Source of the DNA: Clostridiales bacterium
GTDB lineage: Bacteria; Bacillota; Clostridia; Christensenellales; Aristaeellaceae
Reading direction: 5' to 3'
Assembly: GCA_012837965.1 (NCBI GenBank)
Contig: DUQF01000026.1
Location: 62,001-126,000 of the forward strand
DNA length: 64,000 nucleotides
Positions within the stretch are counted from its first letter, which is position 1; each line of letters opens with the position of its first letter. The notes under the pieces were generated by a model, which made no database searches, was not told where the DNA came from, and worked only from the letters and a program-made list of their open reading frames with translations. Positions 1-8,806 of this stretch are shown piece by piece. The translations under genes and the position numbers were made by a program.

Positions 1-51
1 GAACCCGCGATGCCCGCAGGCGGCGGTGGCATGGGCGGCGGAATGTACTAA
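1..51 (+). CDS. groL: GroEL chaperonin, C-terminal tail (partial)
   Basis: The window opens inside a reading frame that ends in a Gly/Met-rich tail (GGGGMGGGMY) and a TAA at 49-51. Flexible GGM-rich tails like this are characteristic of the GroEL/Hsp60 chaperonin, where they line the bottom of the folding chamber. Only 16 codons are visible, so the call rests on the tail composition alone. The rest of the gene lies upstream of the window. Confidence 0.7.
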   Translation, partial: EPAMPAGGGGMGGGMY

Positions 52-76
52 GCAAAGCTCACCACTTAAAACTTTT

Positions 77-99
77 TCCCTCCCTATCAAAGGGAGGGA
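77..99 (+). terminator. Hairpin after groEL, possible terminator
   Basis: A perfect 8-bp inverted repeat (TCCCTCCC/GGGAGGGA, 7-nt loop) lies 25 nt after the groEL stop. Only a weak T-rich stretch follows it, so termination is plausible but not certain. Confidence 0.4.
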
Positions 100-110
100 T
101 TCTTATACAC

Positions 111-136
111 AAAAAACCCGCATCAAAAGATGCGGG
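111..136 (-). terminator. Rho-independent terminator of the symporter gene
   Basis: Read on the minus strand, CCCGCATC pairs with GATGCGGG across a 4-nt loop and is followed at once by six T. It sits 22 nt beyond the stop of the minus-strand symporter gene. Confidence 0.85.
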
Positions 137-157
137 GTAAACGTTAAGAAAGTATTT

Positions 158-1384
158 TTATTCTTTCTTAGCCATCTTTTCTTTTTCAAGGCGGGAAATC
201 CACATGGCGCAGGTAGCGTCACCCGTGATGTTCAGGGTGGTTCTGCCCATGTCGAAGATCTTGTCGACGCCTGCAATCAGCGCGATACCCGCGACCGGCA
301 GGTTGACCGATTCAAGCACCATGGCCAGCATGATCATGCCGGCGCCGGACACGCCCGCCGTGCCGATGGAAGCGATGGTGGCTGTGAGTACGATGGTGGC
401 CATCTGGGCAAGGGTTAAATCTACCCCGTAGCAGGAGGCAATGAATATGCTGGTCACGCCCATGTAAATGGCGGTACCGTCCATGTTAATGGTAGCGCCA
501 AGGGGCAGCACGAAGGAAGACACTTCGGGCAGGGCGCCCAAGTTGTTGCTGCACTCAATGGTTAGCGGCAAGGTGGCGCTGGATGAGGTGGTGGTAAAGG
601 CGGTAATCATGGCGCTGGACATGCCTTTAACGAAAGCGACGGGGCTCATCTTTGAGAGGAACTTGACCGACAGACCATAGACCACCACCACATGAACAAT
701 GTAGGCGATGTAGGCAACCAGAAGCACCAGTGCCAGCGAGCCTACGATAGCGGCGCCGTTGACGGCGACCACATCAACCATCAGGGCGAAAACGCCGATG
801 GGGGAGAAGCCAATGATCATCATCAAAATCTTCATGGTCACATCGTTCATGTCGCTAATCAGGCTGCCTACACGCTGACCGGCTTCACCTGCCGACAGGA
901 TGCCGGCGCCAAGGAACAGGGCGATAACAATCAGGGGCAGCATGTCGGCGTTGACAAGCGGCGATAGGATGTTTGACGGGAAGATGTTCACAATTACCTT
1001 GCTTAAGTCGCTTGATTTGGCCTCATACACCAGGTCGGTGGTTTCAAGCTTGGGGAACCAGCCAAGGTTTTTAAACACATTGGCAAAGAACAGGCCGATA
1101 ATAATTGCGATGGCGGTTGTACATATGTAGTACACGAAGGTCTTGCCGCCGATGGAGCCCACACGTCTTAAGTCTTTGAGCGCGACAACGCCCGTGACGA
1201 TGGAGAACAGCACCACCGGTACCACGATAAACTTTAATAAGTTAATATAAATGGTGCCGACGGGCTTGAGGTATGTGGTAGTATAGCTTGCCCAGCCAAG
1301 CTGGTACGCTATGATGCCCACGACAATGCCCAAAATCATTGCGATAAAGATTTTGACGCCTAAAGAAAGCTTGCGTGATGACAT
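158..1384 (-). CDS. Dicarboxylate/amino acid:cation symporter (DAACS family)
   Basis: A 408-residue, highly hydrophobic inner-membrane protein of the GltP/SstT/DctA family, which couples uptake of glutamate, aspartate, serine or C4-dicarboxylates to Na+ or H+. Family hallmarks are visible: the serine-rich hairpin TTTSSSATLPLT (about residues 264-275), the NMDGT cation-site motif (300-304) and the C-terminal substrate/cation helix with DMGRTTLNITGD (378-389). Length matches the family. The ATG at 1384 has an AGGAGG-type site about 8 nt upstream. It is monocistronic, with its own terminator downstream. Exact substrate cannot be told from sequence. Confidence 0.9.
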   Translation of the reverse strand: MSSRKLSLGVKIFIAMILGIVVGIIAYQLGWASYTTTYLKPVGTIYINLLKFIVVPVVLFSIVTGVVALKDLRRVGSIGGKTFVYYICTTAIAIIIGLFFANVFKNLGWFPKLETTDLVYEAKSSDLSKVIVNIFPSNILSPLVNADMLPLIVIALFLGAGILSAGEAGQRVGSLISDMNDVTMKILMMIIGFSPIGVFALMVDVVAVNGAAIVGSLALVLLVAYIAYIVHVVVVYGLSVKFLSKMSPVAFVKGMSSAMITAFTTTSSSATLPLTIECSNNLGALPEVSSFVLPLGATINMDGTAIYMGVTSIFIASCYGVDLTLAQMATIVLTATIASIGTAGVSGAGMIMLAMVLESVNLPVAGIALIAGVDKIFDMGRTTLNITGDATCAMWISRLEKEKMAKKE

Positions 1385-1518
1385 ATTGGAACCTCCTTAT
1401 TTGAATTTGATATTGTTATAATAAAATTGTACTATAATAAGCAGGCGAACGCCAAGAAGAAATTGTTTTTTTTTTGTATTTTTGACAAAAACCAGTTCAA
1501 TGACAAAGGAGATTGTTC

Positions 1519-2700
1519 GTGAAAAAAAGAGTATTTGCCTTGGTTTTGGCGGCGCTCATGCTAATAACGCCCGTGCTGGCGCAGGAAGAAAGCCCCGATG
1601 CCTACTTTACCCGTATGCTTGCGTACTACAAAACGAGAGGCGCGACATTGCTAATCGGCTGGGGTGATCGCGTCATTTATCGCTTGGACTATGGTACGCA
1701 CGACCGGGCCCAAGAATACCCCATCAACGAAAACAGCCTGTTCCGGGTGGCATCGGTAACCAAAATGGTATCTGCCATGGGTGTGATGAAACTGATAGAG
1801 GAAGGCAAACTGAGCTTGTCGGATGATGTCGGCGAGGTGCTGGGCGTAACCTTGCGCAACCCCTACTTTCCTGATGTCCCCATTACTATCGGGCAAATTT
1901 TAAGCCATACCTCATCTTTCAAGTCCTCAGGTTCGTATCCCAATATTACCAAACCCCTTGGTGAGCAATTGCAAAAAAAAGACTATCTCAACAAGCGGCC
2001 GGGCACTTTTTATGAATATTCCAACTTAAACGGCGGCCTGATGGGCAGCTTGATTGAAAAGGTGTCCGGGCAGAGCCTCAACGATTATATGACCGAAAAT
2101 ATTTTTAGCCCTCTTGGCTTTGACGGAACCTACAATTTGTTGCTGCTTGACAACCACGGCGAAAGCCGTATTTCCCCCGAATACAATACCGATGGTTCCA
2201 TTTTTCAGTCCGTGAAAACCATCCTCAAATCGGTTGAAACAAGGGGCAACAGCGTTGACCCCCTGAATCATTACAACCTGACCATCGGGTCGCTTTGGAT
2301 AAGCGCAGAGGGACTGATGAAATTAACCATGGCGCTGTGTGGCGACGGTATGGTGGATGGTGTGCGGGTGCTTCAAAAAGAAACGGTGGAACTGATGCGC
2401 GCAGACCCTTCCGCCCATCCCGGGTCAGGCGTTATTCTTGAGGGTGGCAACTATGGCCTATCGGTGCAGAAACAGTATTTTGGCAAAAATGCCCCTTGGT
2501 ACGGGCATCAGGGGCGGGTGCGGGGCCAGGTTGTGAATGCCTACTATCAGCCCTCCACAGGGCTTAGCTTTGTTTTGTGTGTAAACGGGCAAAAAGTAAA
2601 GCTGCAAAACAATGTAAGCCGCTGCGCGCTGAACTTTATTAACAAAATAGAAGAATGGTACCAATCCGGTCAGCTCATGCTGATGGCGCCCCTTAGGTAG
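1519..2700 (+). CDS. Secreted serine hydrolase, class C beta-lactamase/esterase fold
   Basis: A 393-residue protein with an N-terminal signal peptide (KKR followed by a hydrophobic stretch ending TPVLAQ). The penicillin-binding/class C beta-lactamase catalytic motifs are present: SVTK (nucleophile Ser and Lys, about 79-82), YSN (167-169) and a GHQG box (329-332) in place of KTG. Such proteins are exported D-Ala-D-Ala peptidases, esterases or amidases; HQG variants are often not true beta-lactamases. The GTG at 1519 is preferred over the TTG at 1513 because AAAGGAG lies 7 nt before it. The gene stands alone between two terminators. Confidence 0.8.
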   Translation: MKKRVFALVLAALMLITPVLAQEESPDAYFTRMLAYYKTRGATLLIGWGDRVIYRLDYGTHDRAQEYPINENSLFRVASVTKMVSAMGVMKLIEEGKLSLSDDVGEVLGVTLRNPYFPDVPITIGQILSHTSSFKSSGSYPNITKPLGEQLQKKDYLNKRPGTFYEYSNLNGGLMGSLIEKVSGQSLNDYMTENIFSPLGFDGTYNLLLLDNHGESRISPEYNTDGSIFQSVKTILKSVETRGNSVDPLNHYNLTIGSLWISAEGLMKLTMALCGDGMVDGVRVLQKETVELMRADPSAHPGSGVILEGGNYGLSVQKQYFGKNAPWYGHQGRVRGQVVNAYYQPSTGLSFVLCVNGQKVKLQNNVSRCALNFINKIEEWYQSGQLMLMAPLR

Positions 2701-2724
2701 CGGTTGGGTTCATCGACAAACAAT

Positions 2725-2767
2725 AGGGCTTGCATCCTGTACAATTCAGAAGGCAAGCCCTGTTTTT
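2725..2767 (+). terminator. Rho-independent terminator
   Basis: AGGGCTTGC (2725-2733) pairs perfectly with GCAAGCCCT (2753-2761), followed by GTTTTT. It closes the serine hydrolase transcription unit. Confidence 0.85.
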
Positions 2768-2820
2768 CTATGATTTTTGTAAACGGTTCATCGTGATTAG
2801 AAAGTGAACAATCGAAAAGA

Positions 2821-3417
2821 TTATTCGGTTTTTTTATTTTGAAACAGCTTGGACTCCGTTCCGCTTATCAGCCGCTCAATGTTGGCGCGGTGGCGCCAGT
2901 AGCCCAGCACGCACAGGATTAGGGCTGTAAGGATATCCGGAAAAAAAGGACGGCTAACAATGGTATTAATCAGCGACAAGCTAATCAGCGAGAGGCTGGC
3001 AAGGGATACATATCTGCTGATAAGAGCGACGGCAACGGCAATGGCAAAGTTGATAAGAGTGGGTACAGGAAACAGGAACAGCAATACTGCCGTTGAGGTG
3101 GCAATGCCCTTGCCGCCCCTAAAATCGTAAAAAACAGGCCAGTTATGCCCAAGCACGGCGAAGATACCGGCAAAGGCGGCGCCGTTTCGCCCGGCAATGA
3201 GGTAGCCCAGTGTGCAGGCAACCAACCCCTTGGCAAAGTCGCCAAGGAAAGTGAGCACACCCATTTTTGCGCCAAGCAACCGGAGTACGTTGGTAGCGCC
3301 TATATTGCTGCTGCCCTGTTTGCGGATATCCACCCCCGTATTGCGGGTGAGCATGAGCCCGGCGGATAGGCTGCCAAGGAAGTATCCGATTATGGTACAA
3401 ATAACGATGCGAATCAT
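2821..3417 (-). CDS. plsY: Glycerol-3-phosphate acyltransferase PlsY
   Basis: A 198-residue integral membrane enzyme that transfers the acyl group of acyl-phosphate (made by PlsX) to glycerol-3-phosphate, the first membrane step of phospholipid synthesis. The three conserved motifs are readable: GSSNIGATNVLR (about 35-46), DFAKG (60-64) and GHNWPVFYDFRGGKG (90-104). Its ATG overlaps the der stop by 4 nt, so the two are translationally coupled. Length is normal for the family. Confidence 0.95.
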   Translation of the reverse strand: MIRIVICTIIGYFLGSLSAGLMLTRNTGVDIRKQGSSNIGATNVLRLLGAKMGVLTFLGDFAKGLVACTLGYLIAGRNGAAFAGIFAVLGHNWPVFYDFRGGKGIATSTAVLLFLFPVPTLINFAIAVAVALISRYVSLASLSLISLSLINTIVSRPFFPDILTALILCVLGYWRHRANIERLISGTESKLFQNKKTE

Positions 3418-4763
3418 TGATGATAGACCTCTTTTTCACTTTTTTCTCGTAGGGTTAAACGTAGGGGCGTTCCTTCAAAACCGAAGGCCTTGCGCAGTTG
3501 GTTTTCAAGGTAGCGTTCGTAGGCAAAATGCAAAAGCTTTTCGTTGTTGACAAACAGAAGGAACTCGGGCGGCTGTACCCCGCTTTGTATGCCGTAATAG
3601 ATGCGCAGGCGTTTGCCCGCGATCATGGGCGCTTGCAGGGCCATCTGAGCATCGCCCAGCACATCGTTTAAGGCGCCTGTTGAGATGCGCCTGGTTGCTT
3701 GGGCGTAAACCCGATTAATTTCCTCCCAAAGGGTGTGGGTGCGTTGTCCCGTGAGGGCGGAAATAAATAATACAGGCGCATAGGCCATAAAGTCAAGGCG
3801 GCTGAGTACCTGCTTTTGAAATTCTTCCAAAGTGCCTGTTTGCTTTTCAATGGCATCCCATTTATTAACTATTACAATGCAGGCCTTGCCTTCGTCCCGG
3901 GCGATGCCCGCGATCTTGGTATCCTGCTCGGTGACGCCGTCGTTAGCGTCAATCAAAAGCAGCACCACGTCACAGCGGCGGATGGCCGTAAAGGAGCGAA
4001 TGACGCTGTAACGCTCGATGGTACCGTCTTCCACCATGCGCTTGCGGCGAATGCCTGCGGTGTCGATGAGGTTATACAGCGTCCCGTCGGGGTGCAGGTA
4101 AGGGGTGTCGATGGCGTCCCTTGTTGTTCCGGGGATATCCGATACCATGGCGCGGTTTTCGCCAAGCAGGCGGTTTAACAGCGACGACTTACCCACATTG
4201 GGGCGGCCGACCAAGGCCACGGAAACGGCGGGCGGCCGTTCTTCAAGCGAGGGCGCGTCCTCGGGCAAAAGTTTGACAATCTCGTCCAACAGGTCGCCAA
4301 GACCCAACATATTTGCGGAAGAAATGCCGATAGGGTCGCCCATGCCTAATTGATAGTATTCGTAAATAATGTCTTTCATGCCTTGGTGGTCCAGCTTGTT
4401 TACCACCAGCAGCACGGGCTTGTGGGCAGCCCGCAGGTAGCCCGCGATTTCCTCATCCTGATGGGTGAGGCCGTCCCTTGCGTCGGTAAAAAAGAGGATG
4501 ACATCGGCCGTGTCGATGGCGATTTGCGCTTGCTGGCGCATTTGGGACAGGAACACATCGTCACTTTGCATGTCGATGCCGCCGGTATCCACCAAGGTAA
4601 AAGGGCGGCCCGTCCATTCCACATCGGCATATACACGGTCCCGGGTGACGCCGGGGGTATCTTCCACGATGGAAATGCGGTGGCCGGCAATAATATTAAA
4701 AAATGTAGACTTACCCACGTTGGGACGCCCAACGATGGCCACGATGGGCGGGGTTTTAAGCAT
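3414..4763 (-). CDS. der: Ribosome biogenesis GTPase Der (EngA)
   Basis: A 449-residue double GTPase needed for maturation of the 50S ribosomal subunit. Two tandem G domains are visible, each with a P-loop GRPNVGKS (about 12-19 and 186-193), a DTxG motif and an NKxD motif (NKLD near 122, NKWD in the second domain), followed by a KH-like C-terminal domain that ends in a basic tail. It is the middle gene of a minus-strand operon, 12 nt after the DUF512 gene and overlapping plsY. Confidence 0.96.
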   Translation of the reverse strand: MLKTPPIVAIVGRPNVGKSTFFNIIAGHRISIVEDTPGVTRDRVYADVEWTGRPFTLVDTGGIDMQSDDVFLSQMRQQAQIAIDTADVILFFTDARDGLTHQDEEIAGYLRAAHKPVLLVVNKLDHQGMKDIIYEYYQLGMGDPIGISSANMLGLGDLLDEIVKLLPEDAPSLEERPPAVSVALVGRPNVGKSSLLNRLLGENRAMVSDIPGTTRDAIDTPYLHPDGTLYNLIDTAGIRRKRMVEDGTIERYSVIRSFTAIRRCDVVLLLIDANDGVTEQDTKIAGIARDEGKACIVIVNKWDAIEKQTGTLEEFQKQVLSRLDFMAYAPVLFISALTGQRTHTLWEEINRVYAQATRRISTGALNDVLGDAQMALQAPMIAGKRLRIYYGIQSGVQPPEFLLFVNNEKLLHFAYERYLENQLRKAFGFEGTPLRLTLREKSEKEVYHQ

Positions 4764-4775
4764 GGTATAAACTCC

Positions 4776-6053
4776 TTATTGTATGGCTTCAAAAAAAGCG
4801 TAGCCGTTGTTTTGAACGATGCGCACCGGTCTTTCAAGCGCTTTTTCAAGGTTTTCAAGGCTTACGTTATCAATCAGGTAGCGATTGTCGTTATCCAGAA
4901 TGCTTTCGGAAATCAGGTACATATCGCAGGGAATATCTTTGGCCTGTTTGATAATGTCGTCCGCTGTCAAAAGCCCCGTTACGGTAACGCTTGGCCCGAA
5001 AAAATCGTTGCGGATGGGGATAACGGTAATTGAGTGCTTGGGGAAATAGGTTTGCATCCAGCAAGTCATGTAGGGGTAAACCGAGTAACCGCAGGGGATG
5101 CAGTACCGGACAGAGCTTGCGGGCTTTGTTTGGGTTTTTGCGGCTTGCAGGCTGTCTTCCATCAGCCTTAGCATGCCTACGCCGTTTTCAAGCTGCGGGT
5201 AATCGTCGTACCAAAGGGCGGGCGGAATGTCCCTGCCTGTCAGGGTAATCAGCTCGTCAGCCGGATACACAAAGGCGTTGCCCCAGTTTTCAAGGCTTCT
5301 TTGGCGGAAGCTGTCGATAATGGCCAAAACTTCACTTGCCTGTTCCTTGGCGTAAGGCCGCAAGGGTCTTAGCCCCTGCCTGTGGCAGGTAAGCCCCACC
5401 GGCACAATGGCGCAGGAGAGAGCGGCGGGCCTTAGAACCTCCAGGTCGCTCAAGGTTTTTTCCAGCGCCTTATCGTCGTTGACGCCAGGCACCAGCACCA
5501 CCTGAGCGTGAAAGGCCAGGCGATGGTCTTTGAGCGTTTGCAACCGCTCCAGCAGGCCCCTTGCGAGCTTCGTACCCAGCAGCTTTTCCCTCACATCGTC
5601 GTCCGTTGCGTGGACGGAAATATACAGGGGGCTTGCCTTTCTGCGCAGGATGCGACTAAACTCCTTGTCCGACACATTGGTTAGGGTGATAAATGAGCCT
5701 GTCAGCAGGCTGTAGCGCCAGTCATCGTCCTTGATGTAGAGGGAAGGTCGCATACCTTTTGGCATTTGATCCACAAAGCAAAAAACGCACTGGTTGGCGC
5801 ACTCCCTTGGAGGGGGCAGGCTTTCCTGTTCAAGGTGGATGCCGAGTGGTCTGTTACCGTGGTGGATAATGTCCACCTCACGGCGAAGGCCTTGGGCGTC
5901 CTCAACTACAAAGTTCAGGTATCTTTTGGATGTTAGGGCCTGATAATCCACCAGGTCAAGCACTTTTTCACCGTTGATGGTAACGATTGTGTCCCCACCC
6001 CTTAAGCCCCGGCGGGCGGCTATGGACCTTTGGTCCACCTTGATAATGCGCAA
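4776..6053 (-). CDS. DUF512 family protein: PDZ-like domain plus Cys-rich radical-SAM-like domain
   Basis: A 425-residue protein whose N-terminal ~60 residues look like a PDZ-type domain. It is followed by a cysteine motif CANQCVFC (Cys about 85, 89 and 92), as expected for an Fe-S cluster site, and by the DUF512 C-terminal region. The family is widespread in Clostridia and Cyanobacteria, next to der, with unknown chemistry. The TTG at 6053 is chosen because GGAGG lies 8 nt before it; GTG codons further upstream overlap that ribosome site. It is the first gene of the DUF512-der-plsY operon. Confidence 0.85.
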   Translation of the reverse strand: MRIIKVDQRSIAARRGLRGGDTIVTINGEKVLDLVDYQALTSKRYLNFVVEDAQGLRREVDIIHHGNRPLGIHLEQESLPPPRECANQCVFCFVDQMPKGMRPSLYIKDDDWRYSLLTGSFITLTNVSDKEFSRILRRKASPLYISVHATDDDVREKLLGTKLARGLLERLQTLKDHRLAFHAQVVLVPGVNDDKALEKTLSDLEVLRPAALSCAIVPVGLTCHRQGLRPLRPYAKEQASEVLAIIDSFRQRSLENWGNAFVYPADELITLTGRDIPPALWYDDYPQLENGVGMLRLMEDSLQAAKTQTKPASSVRYCIPCGYSVYPYMTCWMQTYFPKHSITVIPIRNDFFGPSVTVTGLLTADDIIKQAKDIPCDMYLISESILDNDNRYLIDNVSLENLEKALERPVRIVQNNGYAFFEAIQ

Positions 6054-6075
6054 TGTGCACACCTCCACAGCATAT

Positions 6076-6104
6076 ATTATCTGTATTTAAGGGGCTTATG
6101 TCAA
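6076..6104 (-). promoter_or_regulatory. Sigma-A-type promoter of the DUF512-der-plsY operon
   Basis: On the minus strand a perfect TTGACA (6099-6104) is 17 nt from GATAAT (6076-6081), and the TTG start follows about 23 nt downstream. Confidence 0.75.
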
Positions 6105-6155
6105 GAAATTGAAAAGGCACCACGGGAAAGCGATGCCAATTGTGTTAAACTGCGT

Positions 6156-6500
6156 TTACTTTAGGTTAAAAGCCTGTTTGATTTGTTCCGAACAGAGTAC
6201 CTTGCCCTTGACCTGAATGCCCTCTACATATTCTAAAACCAGTTCATCAAGGGCGGGATTGATGTATATGCCCAAAAACCAGTTTTTGCTTTGAACCTGC
6301 TGAATAGCGCGCTCAATCATCAGCCCGTTTCTTTCCAAGGTCTGGCGCACAGCTTGGTTGATAAAGTCTGAGTGGTTGGAATAGTGCCCTTGGTCAACCA
6401 GCAGATCAATCTGGGCCAAGGTACCGATATCCATGTTCACCGATACCTTGTTGCTCATTTCTTTTCTGTTTGTTGTGATATTGAAATTAAATTCACTCAT
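6156..6500 (-). CDS. Ribbon-helix-helix (CopG-like) protein
   Basis: A 114-residue protein. Residues ~15-55 (SNKVSVNMDIGTLAQIDLLV followed by YSNHSDFINQAVRQTL) fit a ribbon-helix-helix fold: a short beta strand, then two helices as in CopG/Arc or antitoxin DNA-binding proteins. The remaining half (helical, then a hydrophobic strand region) is not one I recognise. The ATG has a GGGAGGT site. No toxin-like partner lies beside it, so a stand-alone regulator is more likely than an antitoxin. Confidence 0.65.
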   Translation of the reverse strand: MSEFNFNITTNRKEMSNKVSVNMDIGTLAQIDLLVDQGHYSNHSDFINQAVRQTLERNGLMIERAIQQVQSKNWFLGIYINPALDELVLEYVEGIQVKGKVLCSEQIKQAFNLK

Positions 6501-6667
6501 TTTTACCTCCCTTCAAACATGCTCCAATTAGAGGATATTCAGAATGCAAAAGGCCGATATTTTTGTCAAGCTTTTTTTAAAAGTTTTTGTTTTTTACATA
6601 TAGAGGAGAGAAGTTGTTATATTTCAACCACTTATCAGGCTCATATTGTTCTTTTTTTGCATCATGA

Positions 6668-6697
6668 TTGACTTTTGCCGTTTCCTTTTGCGATACT
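6668..6697 (+). promoter_or_regulatory. Promoter of the ABC importer operon
   Basis: TTGACT (6668-6673) and GATACT (6692-6697) are 18 nt apart. The transcript would have a leader of about 170 nt before the lipoprotein gene. Confidence 0.5.
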
Positions 6698-6728
6698 GAC
6701 AGCAACATCTTTTAGAAAGGAGAGCGCT

Positions 6729-6809
6729 ATGAGCCCTTCGCCCTATTATTTTTATGGTCAAGCCCCGGCGTTTGCTTTGCGGGCTGTTTGTGTTCACTTT
6801 CTGCTGTAA
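6729..6809 (+). CDS. Possible 26-residue leader peptide with Tyr-Tyr-Phe-Tyr run
   Basis: A short ORF starts at ATG 6729, six nt after AAAGGAG, and ends with TAA at 6807-6809. It contains PYYFYG near its start, so four consecutive aromatic codons (TAT TAT TTT TAT). Its last codons form the 5' arm of the hairpin at 6801-6847. This arrangement resembles amino-acid attenuation leaders, and the downstream operon belongs to a family that includes tryptophan-type importers. It may equally be a chance ORF. Confidence 0.4.
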   Translation: MSPSPYYFYGQAPAFALRAVCVHFLL

Positions 6810-6858
6810 AGAATTTCTGTATCAATACAGGCGCTTGCTTACAGCAGGGGCCGTTTTT
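6801..6858 (+). promoter_or_regulatory. Candidate attenuator hairpin in the importer leader
   Basis: CTGCTGTAA (6801-6809) pairs perfectly with TTACAGCAG (6839-6847), enclosing a second hairpin CTGTA/TACAG (6817-6830). Five T follow after six nt (6854-6858), which is looser than a standard terminator. A competing 5-bp pairing, GCCCC (6762-6766) with GGGGC (6847-6851), is possible. Confidence 0.35.
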
Positions 6859-6877
6859 ATTGTAAAGGAGAATCGTC

Positions 6878-7864
6878 ATGAAAAATATCAAAAAAATAGT
6901 ATCCCTGCTGGTCATTTTCAGCGTGCTGTTGCTTGCCGGCTGTGAGAAAAAAGCGCCGGAAGAACCCAAGAAAGCAGAAGAAAAGAAGCAGTATACTGTG
7001 GGCATCGTTCAGTTGGCGCAGCATGAGGCGCTGGACGCCGCTACCAAAGGCTTTATGGATGTCCTGAACGAGAAATTACCTGACCAAGTGACCTTTGATG
7101 TGCAGAACGCGTCGGGCGACACCACCAACTGCCCCACCATTGTTAACGGCTTTGTGTCTAAAAAGGTGGATCTAATCATGGCAAACGCTACCCCTGCCTT
7201 GCAGGCTGCCGCTTCGGCCACCGACACCATCCCCATTTTGGGCACATCGGTCACTCACTATGCGCCGGCCTTGGACATTGAAGAGTGGACGGGCACGGTG
7301 GGCACCAACGTATCGGGCACCAGCGACCTGGCCGATTTGAAAGATCAGGCCGCCATGATTCCCGAGTGGTTCCCCGAGGCCAAGATCGTTGGGCTTTTCT
7401 ATTGTTCAAGCGAAGCCAACAGCATATTCCAGGTGGAAGAAGTTGAAAAACACTTGGCGGAACTGGGACTTGAAACCAAGCGTTTCTCTTTTACCGATAC
7501 CAATGACGTAGCCTCCGTAGTACAGGCCGCCTGCAATGAGTCGGATGTCATTTACATTCCTACCGACAATACCGCAGCTGCCAATGCCGAGGCTATCGCT
7601 AACGTGATTTTGCCTGCCGGAAAACCTGCTATCGTAGGCGAACAGGGCATCTGCAAAGGCTGCGGCGTTGCTACGCTAACCATCAGCTATGAAGATTTGG
7701 GCAGGGCTACCGGCGAAATGGCCTATAAGGTGCTGACGGGCCAAGCAAAGGTTCAGGAAATGCCCATTGAGTACGCTCCCAACATTGAAAAATACTATAA
7801 CGCCAAGGTGTGCGAACAATTGAGCGTTACACCCCTTGAAGGCTACAAGCCTCTTCCCGAATAA
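6878..7864 (+). CDS. ABC transporter substrate-binding lipoprotein (TrpX/COG2984 type)
   Basis: A 328-residue protein with a lipoprotein signal peptide ending LLLAGC (Cys about 22), then a charged linker and a periplasmic-binding-protein-like fold (YTVGIVQLAQHEALD, later VDLIMANATPALQAA). This is the family of PF04392/COG2984, whose streptococcal member TrpX is linked to tryptophan. It is the first structural gene of a three-gene importer, followed by permease and ATPase. The substrate is probably an aromatic amino acid or related compound, by family; not proven here. Confidence 0.8.
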   Translation: MKNIKKIVSLLVIFSVLLLAGCEKKAPEEPKKAEEKKQYTVGIVQLAQHEALDAATKGFMDVLNEKLPDQVTFDVQNASGDTTNCPTIVNGFVSKKVDLIMANATPALQAAASATDTIPILGTSVTHYAPALDIEEWTGTVGTNVSGTSDLADLKDQAAMIPEWFPEAKIVGLFYCSSEANSIFQVEEVEKHLAELGLETKRFSFTDTNDVASVVQAACNESDVIYIPTDNTAAANAEAIANVILPAGKPAIVGEQGICKGCGVATLTISYEDLGRATGEMAYKVLTGQAKVQEMPIEYAPNIEKYYNAKVCEQLSVTPLEGYKPLPE

Positions 7865-7879
7865 GGGATAAAGTATACT

Positions 7880-8806
7880 ATGAATTTTTTATTGACATTC
7901 ATAGGCACCCTGCCCGGCGCCGTAACGCAGGGCCTTATCTGGGGCCTGATGGCTATGGGTGTGTATGTGACCTTTCGTGTTCTTAATGTGTCCGACTTAA
8001 CGGTGGACGGCACCTTGGCTACGGGCGGCGCCGTGTGCGTCATGCTTGTCAGATCAGGCGTTCCGGTTGGCTTGGCTGTTCTGATAGCCTTTTTGGTAGG
8101 CCTATTGTGCGGGCTATCCACAGCCTTTTTGCACACCAAATGGGGTATTCCCGCTATTTTGGCGGGCATCCTTTCCCAGCTTGCCCTGTATTCGGTGAAC
8201 TTGCGTATCATGGCGAGCAAGGCCAATGTATCCATCAGTGTGGACAGGTATACCCTGCTTATAAGCCAGCGTTATGTGAGGGAGCCTTCACTGTGCAATC
8301 CCTTGTTTGTTCTGATTATCTTAACGGTGGCGATTATAGCCATGCTGTATTGGTACTTTGGCACCGAGTCGGGCAGCGCTCTTCGCGCTACGGGCGCCAA
8401 CCCCCGCATGGCAAGAGCGCAGGGCATCAATACCGATTTTCAAATTACCTTGGGGCTCATGCTTGCAAACGGCATGGTTGCCTTGGCAGGCGCTCTTTTA
8501 GCCCAGTACCAGGGTTTTGCGGATGTCAACATGGGGCGGGGAGCCATTGTCATCGGCCTTGCGGCGGTAATTATCGGCGAAGTGCTGACGCAAAAGATTT
8601 TTATCAACTTTGCCTTAAAGCTTTTAGCCGTGTCCATCGGCTCCATCGTATATTTCCTTGTCTTGCAGGTGGTCTTGCAGCTTGGCCTCAACACCAACGA
8701 CTTGAAGCTCATTTCCGCCCTGATTGTTGCCATCTTCCTTGCGCTGCCGCATTTTTCCCAGCGTATGAAAAAGGGCCAAAACAATGGAGGGAAAAAGAGT
8801 GCTTAA
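7880..8806 (+). CDS. ABC transporter permease (TrpY/COG4120 type)
   Basis: A 308-residue membrane protein with about eight hydrophobic segments and the branched-chain/LIV-type permease look (GLIWGLMAMGVYVTFRVLNV, later RATGANPRMARAQG, the loop that contacts the ATPase). It lies 15 nt after the lipoprotein gene and overlaps the ATPase start by 8 nt. The motif RATGANPRMAR is characteristic of the permease partner of COG2984 lipoproteins. Confidence 0.85.
   Translation: MNFLLTFIGTLPGAVTQGLIWGLMAMGVYVTFRVLNVSDLTVDGTLATGGAVCVMLVRSGVPVGLAVLIAFLVGLLCGLSTAFLHTKWGIPAILAGILSQLALYSVNLRIMASKANVSISVDRYTLLISQRYVREPSLCNPLFVLIILTVAIIAMLYWYFGTESGSALRATGANPRMARAQGINTDFQITLGLMLANGMVALAGALLAQYQGFADVNMGRGAIVIGLAAVIIGEVLTQKIFINFALKLLAVSIGSIVYFLVLQVVLQLGLNTNDLKLISALIVAIFLALPHFSQRMKKGQNNGGKKSA

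Noticed and set aside
6156-6500. Antitoxin of a toxin-antitoxin pair
   Set aside because: No toxin-sized partner is adjacent; a stand-alone ribbon-helix-helix protein is the simpler call.
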